Shown here: positions 24,809-33,993 of the stretch, one piece after another
Layout of the letters: every line of letters begins with the position of its first letter
Position numbering within the stretch: position 1 is the first letter of the stretch
DNA from: Geminicoccaceae bacterium
GTDB taxonomy: Bacteria > Pseudomonadota > Alphaproteobacteria > Geminicoccales > Geminicoccaceae
Reading direction: 5' to 3'
Assembly: GCA_028279345.1 (NCBI GenBank)
Contig: JANQNY010000067.1
Span: 1 to 42,825, forward strand
Length of the DNA: 42,825 nucleotides
Translations under genes and position numbers: made by a program
The notes under the pieces: generated by a model
Seen by the model: only the letters and a program-made list of their open reading frames with translations
Databases searched by the model: none
What the model was told of the DNA's origin: nothing

Positions 24809-25552
24809 TCAGAGCTCGGACATGCCGCCGTCGACCACGTACTCGGAGCCCGTGACGTAGGAGGCGTCGTCGGACAGGAGGAACGCGGCAACGGCCGCCA
24901 CCTCATCGGCACGCCCGAAACGACCGAGTGGGACCTGCGCCAAGATGGCCGCCCCCGCGGCTGCGACCTCCTCCTCGGCCATGCCGGTCCGCGCGAAGAA
25001 CCCGGTTTCGATCGGGCCGGGGCTTACGGCGTTGACGCGGATGGCGCGCGGTGCGAGGTCGCGCGCGAGCGTGCGCACCAGCGAGCGGGCGGCGGCCTTG
25101 GCGGCGCTATAGATGGCCGCATTCGGCATGCCCATGACGTTCACCACCGAGGTGGTGACAACTAGTGATCCGCCGTCTGCCAAGTGCGGCGCGAGGGCGC
25201 TCGCCTGGAAGAGCGGCGCTTTGACCAGTACATCGAAGTGTGCCGCGAACTCAGCCGCGGTGACCCCGTCCAAGGGGTGAAACCGTCCGAACCCGGCGTT
25301 CAGGAACGCCCCATGGAGCGGCGTCCCAGCAGACGCTACGACCTCGGCGAGGGCCTCGACCGCATCGGCATCGGCGGCGTCGTTGAGTAGCCGATGCGCA
25401 TCTGGCAGCTCAGCCGCAACCGCATCCAAGCTGGCTTGACGGCTGCCCGTGATGATGACGCGACCGCCTTCGGCGACGACGCGCTTGGCGGCCGCCAAGC
25501 CAATACCGCTCGTCCCGCCGGTCACTAGAATGAGCTTGTCTTCAAAGCGCAA
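24809..25552 (-). CDS. Short-chain dehydrogenase/reductase (SDR)
   Basis: A 247-residue classical SDR: TGGTSGIG at residues 11-18, NAG at 85-87, catalytic S135-Y148-K152 (TTSVVNV, IYSAAK) and the C-terminal YVVDGGMSEL. NAD(P)-dependent, cytoplasmic; substrate not evident. It starts 18 bp after the YcaC-like hydrolase gene and precedes the amidohydrolases, so it is probably part of the AraC-linked minus-strand operon. It is not closely similar to the SDR at 15460-16212. Confidence 0.87.
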   Translation of the reverse strand: MRFEDKLILVTGGTSGIGLAAAKRVVAEGGRVIITGSRQASLDAVAAELPDAHRLLNDAADADAVEALAEVVASAGTPLHGAFLNAGFGRFHPLDGVTAAEFAAHFDVLVKAPLFQASALAPHLADGGSLVVTTSVVNVMGMPNAAIYSAAKAAARSLVRTLARDLAPRAIRVNAVSPGPIETGFFARTGMAEEEVAAAGAAILAQVPLGRFGRADEVAAVAAFLLSDDASYVTGSEYVVDGGMSEL

Positions 25553-25570
25553 TGTCGGTCTCCCTGGCGC

Positions 25571-26248
25571 TCAAGCCGCCACTTGCGGATCTAGCCGGGG
25601 GCCATGGGCGACGCGCTCCGGCGCCCTGTGGACCAGTGTGTAGGCGTAGTCGACACCCATGCCGTACGCGCCCGAGTGCTCCTGGACGATCGCCATGACC
25701 GCGTCGTAGGTGTCCCTCCTGGCCCAGTCGCGCTGCCATTCGAGCAGCACCTGTTGCCAGGTCATCGGTACAACGCCTGCCTGAATCATGCGCTGCATGG
25801 AGTAGTCGTGCGCTTCCTTGGTCGTCCCGCCAGACGCGTCCGCGACCATGTAGATTTCGTAGCCGCCCTCGGCCATCGCCGAGAAGGCGAACATCTGATT
25901 GCACACCTCGGTCCATAGCCCCGAGACGACGACCTTCTTGCGGCCGTGCTTTGCCAAGGCGTCGCGCACCTTCTGATCGTCCCACGAGTTCATCGACGTT
26001 CGCTCGAGGAGCGGATGCTCAGGGAAGACGGCGAGCAGCTCCGGGTAGGTGTGCCCCGAGAAGCTCTCAGTCTCGACTGTCGTGATCGTCGTCGGAACCC
26101 CGAAGATCTTGGCTGATTTCGCCAACGCGACCGTGTTGTTCTTGAGCGTTTGCCGGTCGATCGACTGCACGCCGAACGCCATTTGCGGCTGATGATCGAT
26201 GAAGATCAGCTGCGCGTTCGCAGGCGTCAGCAGCTCAGGTTTGAGCAT
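25571..26248 (-). CDS. Isochorismatase-like (YcaC-type) cysteine hydrolase
   Basis: A 225-residue hydrolase with the isochorismatase fold: nucleophile-activating Asp D18 (LIFIDHQPQMAF) and Cys C116 (GLWTEVCNQMFAFSA). The lysine of the usual D-K-C triad is not obvious (R83 lies near the expected place). It matches the YcaC-like group (TSMNSWDDQKVRDAL, VADASGGTTKEAHDYSMQRM, GVVPMTWQQVLLEWQRDW) with an extra ~35-residue C-terminal segment. ATG 26248 was chosen over the upstream ATG at 26263 because GAGGAGC lies just ahead of it. It is divergent from the AraC gene at 26428, its likely regulator. The reaction of this group is mostly undefined. Confidence 0.85.
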   Translation of the reverse strand: MLKPELLTPANAQLIFIDHQPQMAFGVQSIDRQTLKNNTVALAKSAKIFGVPTTITTVETESFSGHTYPELLAVFPEHPLLERTSMNSWDDQKVRDALAKHGRKKVVVSGLWTEVCNQMFAFSAMAEGGYEIYMVADASGGTTKEAHDYSMQRMIQAGVVPMTWQQVLLEWQRDWARRDTYDAVMAIVQEHSGAYGMGVDYAYTLVHRAPERVAHGPRLDPQVAA

Positions 26249-26427
26249 CGAAGGGCTCCTCATGACCACGGGCAGGGAATGCTGAACGCGACGCACAGGT
26301 GGCATCCGCCAGCCAACAGCCCGTATATGTGCGCGGTGTTTGACAACGGCTTGCATGTGCTTGCGCCGGATCGTGGCACGAGGTTGCGCAGAGCTCCTTG
26401 GCGCCGCGGCTCTTGGGAGGTGAGACG

Positions 26428-27324
26428 ATGGGTTTGCATGCGTTCGATGCCGAGCCGGGGCATTGCGCGCTCTATCGGCGCGCGCTGGGTGACGCGCTTC
26501 CGCCGCTTCGTGGCCTTGGTGATCGGTGGAACGTGTTGACCGCTGAGTTCGACGCAACGCTGCCCGAGGGCTCTGTGTTCCCGGGCGTCGACCATTACGT
26601 GCTGACCGTGCAGACCAACGATGCGCCTGTGCGCCGGATCGACGATCCGCGCTTCTCGGCGGTTGCCGGGCGGAACTCGCTTTCGCTGCAGCGCCCTGGC
26701 AGCGGCGGGAGCTTTGTCTCCGATGGTCCGGTCCGCTATGCGCACCTCTACTTTCAGCAGAGTCTCTTATGCGAACTCGGTGACAGCCTGGGCCTTGGCA
26801 CCGACGCCGAGCTCGAAGATGTTTTCGCCTTGAATGACGCGCACACGGCCAAACACGTCCTCGATTATGTCGGCCGGGCGGCAGACCTCGAGGATCGGCC
26901 GTCCGCCATCGAGATGGATAGCCGCGGCTATCTCATCGCCGTGGAGCTGCTGCGCCGTGTGAACGCCCACGCGGGTGATGAACCTCGGCCCGCACACTCG
27001 CTTCCGCCTGCGCGTCTGCGCCGGGTCATGGAGCTGATCGATAACGAGCTCGCGTCGCAACTACGCTTGTCGCACTTGGGAGACGAGGCCGGTCTGAGCC
27101 CCTTCCACTTTGCACGTGCATTCAAGCAGACGACAGGCGTTACGCCGGCCGCCTACATCATGCGCCGTCGAGTGGAACGTGCGGTCGAGGCGATCGAGGG
27201 CACGAATCTGAGCCTCGCCGAGATCGCTCACCGCTTCGGCTTCGCCAACCAGTCGCACATGACGCGAAAGGTCAAGGAACGTCGAGGCGAGACGCCTGGA
27301 GCGCTGCGCGCCAAGCGCAGATGA
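26428..27324 (+). CDS. AraC-family transcriptional regulator
   Basis: A 298-residue activator with the two-helix-turn-helix AraC domain at the C-terminus: LSHLGDEAGLSPFHFARAFK, then GVTPAAYIMRRRVERAVEAI, and the second HTH LSLAEIAHRFGFANQSHMTR. The N-terminal ~190 residues are a sensor domain without a recognisable ligand motif. ATG 26428 follows GGGAGGTGA, a strong ribosome binding site. It lies head-to-head with the YcaC-like hydrolase gene, so it probably controls the 18236-26248 operon. Confidence 0.88.
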   Translation: MGLHAFDAEPGHCALYRRALGDALPPLRGLGDRWNVLTAEFDATLPEGSVFPGVDHYVLTVQTNDAPVRRIDDPRFSAVAGRNSLSLQRPGSGGSFVSDGPVRYAHLYFQQSLLCELGDSLGLGTDAELEDVFALNDAHTAKHVLDYVGRAADLEDRPSAIEMDSRGYLIAVELLRRVNAHAGDEPRPAHSLPPARLRRVMELIDNELASQLRLSHLGDEAGLSPFHFARAFKQTTGVTPAAYIMRRRVERAVEAIEGTNLSLAEIAHRFGFANQSHMTRKVKERRGETPGALRAKRR

Positions 27325-28201
27325 GGCTCCGCAAACCAAGCCTTAGGCGGTCCCCGGAGCAGTCGGTGACACGCCGTTGGTCCAGGCTGTCATCTTCGTG
27401 AAGGCCACACAGCCGCCAGGCGACGTCACCCTGTCGCCGGAGCTTGTCGTTCGGTGCGCGGACCCATGGCCCAGCCTGCCGAGACGCGAGCCCTCTCCCA
27501 CTTGAACGTAGTCCATGGGTTTCCCGTGGCCGGTGCGGCTGCAGGTGCGCGCGTGCTTCCTTTGGCAACGCAGCCTAGTGCCATGCGGCTCACGCGTTGA
27601 AGCAAGCTCGCGACCGAAAGCCACGGCGCTGTTGCGGGACCAGTGCAGCAGCGCTCCATGGTCGGTGCAGCCGCGCCATCTCCCGAGATGGACGCGCAGC
27701 CGCACGGCGCACAGGACCGTCGTCCCGCCAAGCCACGCCCGAAGACGTTTCAAGCGCGGTGACTGCTTTGGGCCGAGCATCGCCCTCCCAGCTCGGCGCT
27801 GGCGCGTCCGGTTAGTGGAGAGTTCCGGAAAGAACCCTTGACCAGCGCCACGGCAGCGATGCGCCAGGAGCGGTCATGTGGTCGGCACATCGGCGCAACT
27901 TAAGGTGCGCCAAATACAGACATGTCGCGTGCGGTTCTTTCGGCGATGTCGTCGTTCAGCCTGACGCGGCGTCATTAGGTGGAGTTCCGTTAGCTTGCCG
28001 CGCCGCCCGAGAGTAGATCCGCCTCGCGCCGCCCGGCGACGATCTGCTCCGGCCGCTACCGTTCCCGTGCCCTGTTCCAACCTCTCCGCCAAGATCTTCA
28101 CAATCCATACACCGGACCGGCACAGCGCGGAGCTTGACGCTTGCTTCGGCTCGCCCCGATTATCGCGAGGTGCTCTCTTCTGTGGCCCTCGGAGACACAC
28201 G
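27325..28201. other. Stretch without a supportable gene, upstream of the aminotransferase
   Basis: Open frames on both strands (for example minus 27343-27780 and plus 27515-27841) have no family resemblance or good starts. An imperfect inverted repeat (ggcgca 27892-27897 and tgcgcc 27906-27911) lies about 300 bp before the aminotransferase gene and may be regulatory. Confidence 0.45.
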
Positions 28202-29116
28202 ATGCCCACGGCTCCGTTCATGTACCTCGACGGCGCGATCGTGCCGTACGCCGATGCCAAGGTCCACGCGTTCACCGGTGTCGTGAAGTATGGCTGCGGC
28301 GTATTCGAGGGCCTCCGCGGCTACCGCAGTGCCGACGGCGACCTCTTGGTCTTCCGGCTGGCAGAACACGCTGAGCGCTTGCGCTTCGGCGCGAAGGTTA
28401 TGCGCTACGATCACGTCCACAAGGCTGTCGAGATCGAAGATGCCGTCCTCTTCATGCTACGCGCGAACGAGCTGCGCGAGGACGTACACATCCGCGTCAT
28501 TGCCTATCTCGGCGGCGACGATCCGCTGCACCAGACGGGCCCAGTCGGCCTCGTAGCAGGCGCATTGCCTCGCCCTTCCGCTGGGCCCGGTGGCGGCATG
28601 CACGTCACCATATCCAGCTGGTTCAGGATTGCCGATGCGGCTTTGCCTCCGCGGGTCAAGTGCACGGGTAACTACGTCAATAACCGCGTTGCGGAGATCG
28701 AGGCCTTCCAAGACGGCTATGACGGCGTGCTGATGCTCACGGCGCAGGGCAAGGTTTCTGAAGGCTCGGGCGCCTGCCTCTTCATTGTCCGGGCCGGCCG
28801 GCTGGTTACGCCGGACGTGGCGAGTGACATCCTAGAGAGCATCACACGCGACACGGTCCTGCATCTGGCCGAGGAGATCACTGGGCACCCGGCGGCCGAG
28901 CGCACCGTCGATCGTACGGAGCTGTTCGCCGCCGACGAGGCCTTCTGGTGCGGCTCCGGCATGGAGATCCGTCCCATCCTTTCGATCGATCGCGTTCCCG
29001 TCGGCGACGGACGCGCTGGCCCTGTGACGAGGGCCATGCAGGAGCGCTACTTTGCGATCGTCCGCGGCGAGGACTCGGCTTTCGCACATTGGCTAACGCC
29101 GGTGTGGGGCGCTTGA
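28202..29116 (+). CDS. Branched-chain-type (class IV) aminotransferase
   Basis: A 304-residue PLP enzyme of the IlvE/class IV fold. Marks: KYGCGVFEGLRGYRSADGD, the PLP-lysine K153 (RVKCTGNYVNNRVAEIEA), GYDGVLMLTAQGKVSEGSGA and VTPDVASDILESITRDTV. It would exchange an amino group between an amino acid and a 2-oxo acid. The start at ATG 28202 follows CGGAG; the frame extends upstream to 27995 without homology. The D-2-hydroxyacid dehydrogenase gene converges on it 6 bp downstream, so the pair may handle the same 2-oxo acid. Whether it is IlvE or a catabolic relative cannot be told. Confidence 0.87.
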   Translation: MPTAPFMYLDGAIVPYADAKVHAFTGVVKYGCGVFEGLRGYRSADGDLLVFRLAEHAERLRFGAKVMRYDHVHKAVEIEDAVLFMLRANELREDVHIRVIAYLGGDDPLHQTGPVGLVAGALPRPSAGPGGGMHVTISSWFRIADAALPPRVKCTGNYVNNRVAEIEAFQDGYDGVLMLTAQGKVSEGSGACLFIVRAGRLVTPDVASDILESITRDTVLHLAEEITGHPAAERTVDRTELFAADEAFWCGSGMEIRPILSIDRVPVGDGRAGPVTRAMQERYFAIVRGEDSAFAHWLTPVWGA

Positions 29117-29122
29117 GCGGGC

Positions 29123-30067
29123 TCAGGTCTGGATCGGGGTGACGACACGACCTTCGCGGAAGAACGCGTCTAGATTGGTGAGCACGTTCGCCACGACCGC
29201 GTCCCAGGTTTCCTGCGTTGATCCCGCGGTGTGGGGGCTCAATACGACGTTCTCGAGCGTGAGGAACGCTTCGTTGACACGCGGCTCGTCGGCGAACACG
29301 TCGAGGCCGGCCCCGGCGATGTCGCCTCCTTTCAGGGCGTCGAGGAGCGCGGACTCGTCCACGACGCTGCCACGGGCGACATTCACGAGCACGCCATCTG
29401 AGCCGAGTCCTTCGAGCACGGTGGCGTCGACCGCTCCTGCGGTCTCGGCGGAGGCCGGCACAGCGCACACGAGAACGTCGGCGACGCGCGCGAGCGCGGC
29501 GAGGCTTGGTTGGTAGTGCCAGGGCACGTCGGGCCTGGGCGTACGGGTGTGGTAGTGGATCTCCATCTCGAACGCGGCCGCGCGCTTGGCGAGTGCTTGG
29601 CCGATCCAACCGAGCCCCCAGATCCCGAAGCGGCGGCCGCTCGCGTCGCGGACGGTTGGCGCGCGACCGTGTAGCCACCGGCCGCCACGAACGAACCGGT
29701 CGTTGGCCACCATGCGCCGAGCGACGGCCAGGTAGAGCCCCATGGCCATGTCGGCGACCGAGTTGGCCGTGGCGTGTGGAGCGTTGCAGATCTGGACCCC
29801 GCGCTCTTGCGCGACAGCCACGTCGATGCGGTCGAAGCCGGCGCCTGTAACCGCGATCATGCCCAGTTTCGGTAGCGCCTCGATCAGCTTGCGGTCCACC
29901 GTGAAGCCACCGCCGCTCACGATGGCGCCGACTTGCGGAGCGATCTGCGCGAGGAGCGTCGCCCGATCGGTATCCGGTGTCAGGCGATGCACGAGATGGC
30001 GCTCGGCCACCGCATCGATCCACATCTCACGGACGCTTCCGGCAGTCGCCAGGACGTCGTTCGCCAA
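29123..30067 (-). CDS. D-2-hydroxyacid dehydrogenase
   Basis: A 314-residue NAD(P)-dependent enzyme that reduces 2-oxo acids to D-2-hydroxy acids. The dinucleotide motif GLGWIG is at 151-156, and the catalytic set is R232 (VNVARGSVVDE), E261 (DVFADEP) and H279 (LSPHTAGS). It is close in layout to glyoxylate/hydroxypyruvate reductases. The start codon is TTG 30067, supported by GAGGAG 7 nt upstream. It is divergent (85 bp) from the enolase-superfamily gene and convergent with the aminotransferase. Confidence 0.88.
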   Translation of the reverse strand: MANDVLATAGSVREMWIDAVAERHLVHRLTPDTDRATLLAQIAPQVGAIVSGGGFTVDRKLIEALPKLGMIAVTGAGFDRIDVAVAQERGVQICNAPHATANSVADMAMGLYLAVARRMVANDRFVRGGRWLHGRAPTVRDASGRRFGIWGLGWIGQALAKRAAAFEMEIHYHTRTPRPDVPWHYQPSLAALARVADVLVCAVPASAETAGAVDATVLEGLGSDGVLVNVARGSVVDESALLDALKGGDIAGAGLDVFADEPRVNEAFLTLENVVLSPHTAGSTQETWDAVVANVLTNLDAFFREGRVVTPIQT

Positions 30068-30152
30068 GGGATCACTCCTCTACTCCGCCGTCGACACGCG
30101 CGCTATGCACCATCTCCCAGGCTCGGCACGGCGACAAGAATGGGGAGCCGGA

Positions 30153-31292
30153 ATGCGGATCACCGAGGTCGAGACGATCCTGCTGAGCCTGCCCGAGATT
30201 CGAGACGTTGGCGACGGCTGCCAGGACTTGTTGATCCTGAAGATCCACACCGATGTAGGAATTGTGGGGCTCGGTGAGGTCCACACCAACGCGCCGGCAG
30301 CCAAGGCGATCGTCGAAGCACCGTTGATGTCGGTCTCGGCCTCCGGGATGGGGCGGCTCCTCGTTGGCGAGGACCCGCGTGACATCAACCGGCTCTGGGA
30401 CACACTCTACGCCAAGACGCAGAGCTACGGCCGGCGTGGCCTCGCGATCCATGTTCTTTCGGGCATCGACATCGCGCTCTGGGACATTCTCGGCAAAGCT
30501 ACGGGCATGCCCGTATGGCGCCTGCTCGGCGGCGCGCGACGCTCCGCCGTACCGGTCTACGCCAGCGATCTCGATCCAGGTGACCCGAAAGCGCTCCTGG
30601 ACGTTGCGGCGAGGCACAAGGCCAACGGCTTCCGGGCCATGAAGTTTGGCTGGGGGTGCCTCGGTAGCGACGTACGCCAAACCGTCCAGACCGTGGCAGC
30701 GTTGCGAAGAGAGCTTGGCGACGAGACCGACATCATGATCGACCTCGGCTTCGCTGCTCCGCTCGAGGACGCGATCTATCTCGGCTGCGCCCCGGCTGAC
30801 CACGGGGTCTACTTTCTGGAGGAGCCGCTGGGTCCCGACGATCTCGAAGGCTTCGCAAGGCTGACCGCCAATTCCCCGACGCCGATCGCTACGGGCGAGC
30901 AGGAAACCATGGTGCGACCGTACTTAGACCTAGTGGATCGAGACGGGTTGCGGATCGTTCAGCCTGACGTCGCGCGTGTCGGCGGAATCACGGAGACCCT
31001 GCGCATCGCGGCACATGCCGAGGCGCGCGGCGTTCGCGTCGTCCCCCATTGCTGGTCAGCGGATATCTTGATCGCGGCGACGCCACAGGTCATCGCCGTC
31101 GTGCGTGACGCGCCCTACCTCGAGTTCAACGCGACGGACAACCCCTGGCGCAAGGGCCCTGCGTCAAACCCGTTCAGGCCGGTCGACGGGCTGCCAGAGC
31201 TGCGGCAAACGCCGGGGCTGGGCGTCGATCTGGACGACGGGACGATCGATCGCTTTCGCGTCAAAGAGGCATCGACCGCGTTGGCCGTCTGA
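30153..31292 (+). CDS. Enolase-superfamily (mandelate racemase-like) dehydratase
   Basis: A 379-residue enzyme with the MR/MLE N-terminal cap (1-~125) and barrel. The base-carrying Lys is K164 (RAMKFGWG); metal ligands are D197 (IMIDLGF), E223 (YFLEEP) and E249 (ATGEQE); and H299 (VVPHCWSADI) is the second base. This set is that of acid-sugar dehydratases or racemases of the mandelate racemase group. ATG 30153 follows GGGGAG. Its substrate is not readable. A truncated paralogue sits at the other end of the cluster (41205-41718). The frame is open well upstream, but the cap domain starts here. Confidence 0.88.
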   Translation: MRITEVETILLSLPEIRDVGDGCQDLLILKIHTDVGIVGLGEVHTNAPAAKAIVEAPLMSVSASGMGRLLVGEDPRDINRLWDTLYAKTQSYGRRGLAIHVLSGIDIALWDILGKATGMPVWRLLGGARRSAVPVYASDLDPGDPKALLDVAARHKANGFRAMKFGWGCLGSDVRQTVQTVAALRRELGDETDIMIDLGFAAPLEDAIYLGCAPADHGVYFLEEPLGPDDLEGFARLTANSPTPIATGEQETMVRPYLDLVDRDGLRIVQPDVARVGGITETLRIAAHAEARGVRVVPHCWSADILIAATPQVIAVVRDAPYLEFNATDNPWRKGPASNPFRPVDGLPELRQTPGLGVDLDDGTIDRFRVKEASTALAV

Positions 31293-31336
31293 TCGCGCTG
31301 GTCGCGTCGAATGCCGATTGTCGCGACCGCTATCCG

Positions 31337-31352
31337 TTGGCACAGTGCTTGC
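31337..31352 (+). promoter_or_regulatory. Sigma-54 promoter candidate of the ABC operon
   Basis: TTGGCACAGTGCTTGC has the -24 GG (31339-31340) and -12 GC (31351-31352) with first bases exactly 12 bp apart, and it matches the TGGCACG-N4-TTGC consensus at all but the seventh position. Transcription would start near 31364, 35 bp before the binding-protein ATG. No sigma-54 activator gene is present in the window. Confidence 0.6.
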
Positions 31353-31364
31353 GTAAAACGATAC

Positions 31365-31379
31365 CGAGGCAAAGCCTCG
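31365..31379 (+). other. 5' leader hairpin
   Basis: CGAGGC-AAA-GCCTCG forms a perfect 6-bp stem with a 3-base loop, beginning one base after the start point predicted from the sigma-54 promoter and ending 19 bp before the ATG. It may stabilise the mRNA 5' end. Confidence 0.45.
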
Positions 31380-31398
31380 AGCAACCAGGGAGGACAAC

Positions 31399-32991
31399 AT
31401 GCAGTCACCATGGACACGACCGTTTTGGCTCGTGGGTCTCGGCCTTGCGAGCCTGCTCACGGCGCCTGCGGCCATGGCGGAAACGTTCACCTGCCCCGAA
31501 ACCGGCGGCGACCTCGTCTTTGGCCAGGAGGCGAAGGTCAACAGTCTCGACATGCATGCCAGCTCGACGATCTCCACGCGGAACATCGCCATGCATCTCT
31601 TCGAGGCGCTGATGACGCGGGACGAAAATAACAATCCGATCCTGGAGCTCGCGGAATCGGTCACAACCAGCGACGACGGCCTGACCTACACCTTCACGCT
31701 GCGCGACGGGATCACGTTCCACGACGGCAGCGCGATGACGTCGGCCGACGTCGCCGCATCGTTCGCCCGCTACAACGAACTCGGCATCGAGCGCACGATT
31801 CTTGCCAATGTCGACCGCTGGGAGACGCCGGACGACCTGACGTTCGTGATCCACATGTCCGTGGCGCAGCCGACGTTTCTCGAGGACTTGAGCTCGTTCA
31901 GCGTTCCGATCGTCATCGTTCCGGAGGAGAACGCGGGCGCCGATCCGCTCGAGCTCGAACCCGTCGGCACGGGGCCGTTCAAACTCGTGGAGTTCATCCC
32001 CGACAGCCACGTCAAGGTTGAGCGGTTCGAGGAGTACGTGCCCAACGCGGCGTACGAAGACCGTACCGGCTTCGGTGGCTACAAGGTGGCCTGCCTCGAC
32101 ACCGTGACCTTCCGCATCGTGACGGAGCCTGGCTCCCGCGTCGCCGGCCTCGAGACGGGCGAACTACAGGCCGTGGAGGACGTACCGCAGGCGAGCGTGG
32201 AGCGGCTCAACGCCAATCCCGATATCGCCATCGTTCCCTACGAGAACTTCTGGATACACATTGCGACGCCCAACTTCGAGCGGCCGCCGACCGACAATCC
32301 GCTCGTCCGCCGGGCCATCGCTGCGGCGCTGGACATGGACGAGATCATGCTCGTCGCGACGGACGGCGCCTACAACACGAACTTCGGGTTCCAGACGTCG
32401 AACCGGAAGGTGTACTCCGACGCGGGTAGCGAGTTCTTCAACGTCAACGATCCGGAGCTGGCGAAGAAACTGCTCGAGGAAGCCGGCTACGCCGGTGAGG
32501 AGCTGGTGCTACTCACCAACCGCGACTACACCACGATGTACAATGCGGCTCTCGTAATGGCCGAGCAGCTCCAAGACATCGGCATGAACGTCCGGCTCGA
32601 GGTACAGGATTGGCCGGCGACGATCGCCACTCGCAACGAGAACCCGGACGCGTGGAACTATCACTTCACCGGCTGGGGCACCAATACCTCGCTAGGCTAT
32701 CTGGCGGTCTTCAAGTTCCTGGCACCGCCGCGAGCGATCTACGCGCTATTCGACCCAGATACCTATGGTGATCCGGTATTCAACGAAGCCTATCAGGACA
32801 TGGTGAGCCTGGATACTTTCGAGGGGAGAGCGGAAGCCTTCGCCCGTGCGCAGCACCGCGTGATGGAGCACGGGTTGGCACTGCCGTTCGGCTGGCTCAC
32901 CAAGAACCAGGCGACGCGCTCGAACGTCCACAATTTCGTCCCGTTCCGCATTCCTCGGATGTACAACGTTTGGATGGAACAGGCGTCCTAA
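31399..32991 (+). CDS. ABC transporter peptide-type substrate-binding protein
   Basis: A 530-residue family 5 (DppA/OppA-type) solute-binding protein with signal peptide (WLVGLGLASLLTAPAAMA, cleavage before ETFTC). Family marks include YTFTLRDGITFHDGSAMT, EPVGTGPFKLVEFIPD and NPLVRRAIAAALDMDEIM. It captures peptides or other amide- or sugar-type solutes in the periplasm; the ligand is unknown. GGGAGGA precedes ATG 31399. It is the first gene of an operon that continues through two permeases, two ATPases, an aminotransferase, a deacylase and an MFS protein, so the cargo is probably broken down by these enzymes. Confidence 0.9.
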   Translation: MQSPWTRPFWLVGLGLASLLTAPAAMAETFTCPETGGDLVFGQEAKVNSLDMHASSTISTRNIAMHLFEALMTRDENNNPILELAESVTTSDDGLTYTFTLRDGITFHDGSAMTSADVAASFARYNELGIERTILANVDRWETPDDLTFVIHMSVAQPTFLEDLSSFSVPIVIVPEENAGADPLELEPVGTGPFKLVEFIPDSHVKVERFEEYVPNAAYEDRTGFGGYKVACLDTVTFRIVTEPGSRVAGLETGELQAVEDVPQASVERLNANPDIAIVPYENFWIHIATPNFERPPTDNPLVRRAIAAALDMDEIMLVATDGAYNTNFGFQTSNRKVYSDAGSEFFNVNDPELAKKLLEEAGYAGEELVLLTNRDYTTMYNAALVMAEQLQDIGMNVRLEVQDWPATIATRNENPDAWNYHFTGWGTNTSLGYLAVFKFLAPPRAIYALFDPDTYGDPVFNEAYQDMVSLDTFEGRAEAFARAQHRVMEHGLALPFGWLTKNQATRSNVHNFVPFRIPRMYNVWMEQAS

Positions 32992-33042
32992 GCGACCTGC
33001 ACCATCAATGTACACTGGTTGGTTGACGGGGAGGAGCCGGCG

Positions 33043-33993
33043 ATGATCGCTTACGTGATCCGCCGGCTGCTCTACGTCATACCAGTGTTGTTCATCGTCT
33101 CGCTGATCAGCTTTTCACTGATGCAGCTGGTGCCCGGCGACCCGGCGGTCGTTGTCGCCGGTCTCAGTGCGACGCCTGATGAGGTCGAGCGCGTGCGCGA
33201 GCAGCTCGGCCTCAACGAGCCGTTCTACATTCAGCTGCTGAGTTGGTACGGCAATCTGCTCCAAGGCGATCTCGGCACGTCGTTCCTGCTGGGGCGCCCG
33301 GTGGTCGAGGTCACGGTGGAGCGGCTTCCCGTGTCGCTTTCGATCGCCCTCTACGCGCTCGTGCTCACGCTCGTGTTCGGCATTGTGCTCGGGATCATCG
33401 CGGCGCTTCGGCAGAATACCTGGGTGGATCAGGCGGTCATGACCGCTGCCCTGATCGGCGTGAGCCTGCCGAACTTCTGGCTCGGACTTATCCTGATCGT
33501 CGTCTTCGCGGTGCACCTCGGATGGCTGCCGAGTGGCGGCTATGTCGACTTCCGCGAAGACCCGTGGGCTTGGCTGCGTGCGACAACGCTGCCGGCAATC
33601 TCGCTCGCCATGCTGCAAATGGGTCTGCTCGCGCGGATCACGCGCTCGACGATGCTGGAGGTATTGCGGCAGGACTACATCCGCACCGCGCGCGCCAAGG
33701 GACTGCCCGAGCACGTCGTCGTAGGCAAGCATGCCCTCAAGAATGTCATGATTCCGGTCATTACGGTGATCGGAATCATCTTCAGCCTCCTGCTTTCGGG
33801 TTCGGTCGTCATCGAGACGATCTTCTCGATTCCCGGCGTCGGCTCGCTGCTCGGCTCAGCGATCCTGCGCCGAGACTACCCGGTTATCCAAGGCGGCCTG
33901 TTGCTGGTCGCGACCATGCTGCTGCTCTTGAACCTGCTGGTCGACGTGCTCTACGCCTACTTCGATCCGCGAGTGCGCTACGATGGCGACTGA
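33043..33993 (+). CDS. ABC transporter permease, DppB-type
   Basis: A 316-residue inner-membrane permease. It opens with IAYVIRRLLYVIPVLFIVSL and FSLMQLVPGDPAVV, the DppB signature, and has the ATPase-docking EAA loop TARAKGLPEHVVVGKHALKN. ATG 33043 follows GGGGAGGAG; an upstream TTG at 33019 is less likely. It overlaps the next permease by 11 bp. Confidence 0.9.
   Translation: MIAYVIRRLLYVIPVLFIVSLISFSLMQLVPGDPAVVVAGLSATPDEVERVREQLGLNEPFYIQLLSWYGNLLQGDLGTSFLLGRPVVEVTVERLPVSLSIALYALVLTLVFGIVLGIIAALRQNTWVDQAVMTAALIGVSLPNFWLGLILIVVFAVHLGWLPSGGYVDFREDPWAWLRATTLPAISLAMLQMGLLARITRSTMLEVLRQDYIRTARAKGLPEHVVVGKHALKNVMIPVITVIGIIFSLLLSGSVVIETIFSIPGVGSLLGSAILRRDYPVIQGGLLLVATMLLLLNLLVDVLYAYFDPRVRYDGD

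Noticed and set aside
26374..26387. Sigma-54-like TGGCACG...TTGC upstream of the AraC gene
   Set aside because: The GG and GC elements are 11 bp apart, one short of the strict 12-bp phasing, so it should not be functional.
27343..27780. 145-codon minus-strand frame in the gap before the aminotransferase
   Set aside because: No domain, no ribosome binding site, and competing frames of similar size on both strands.
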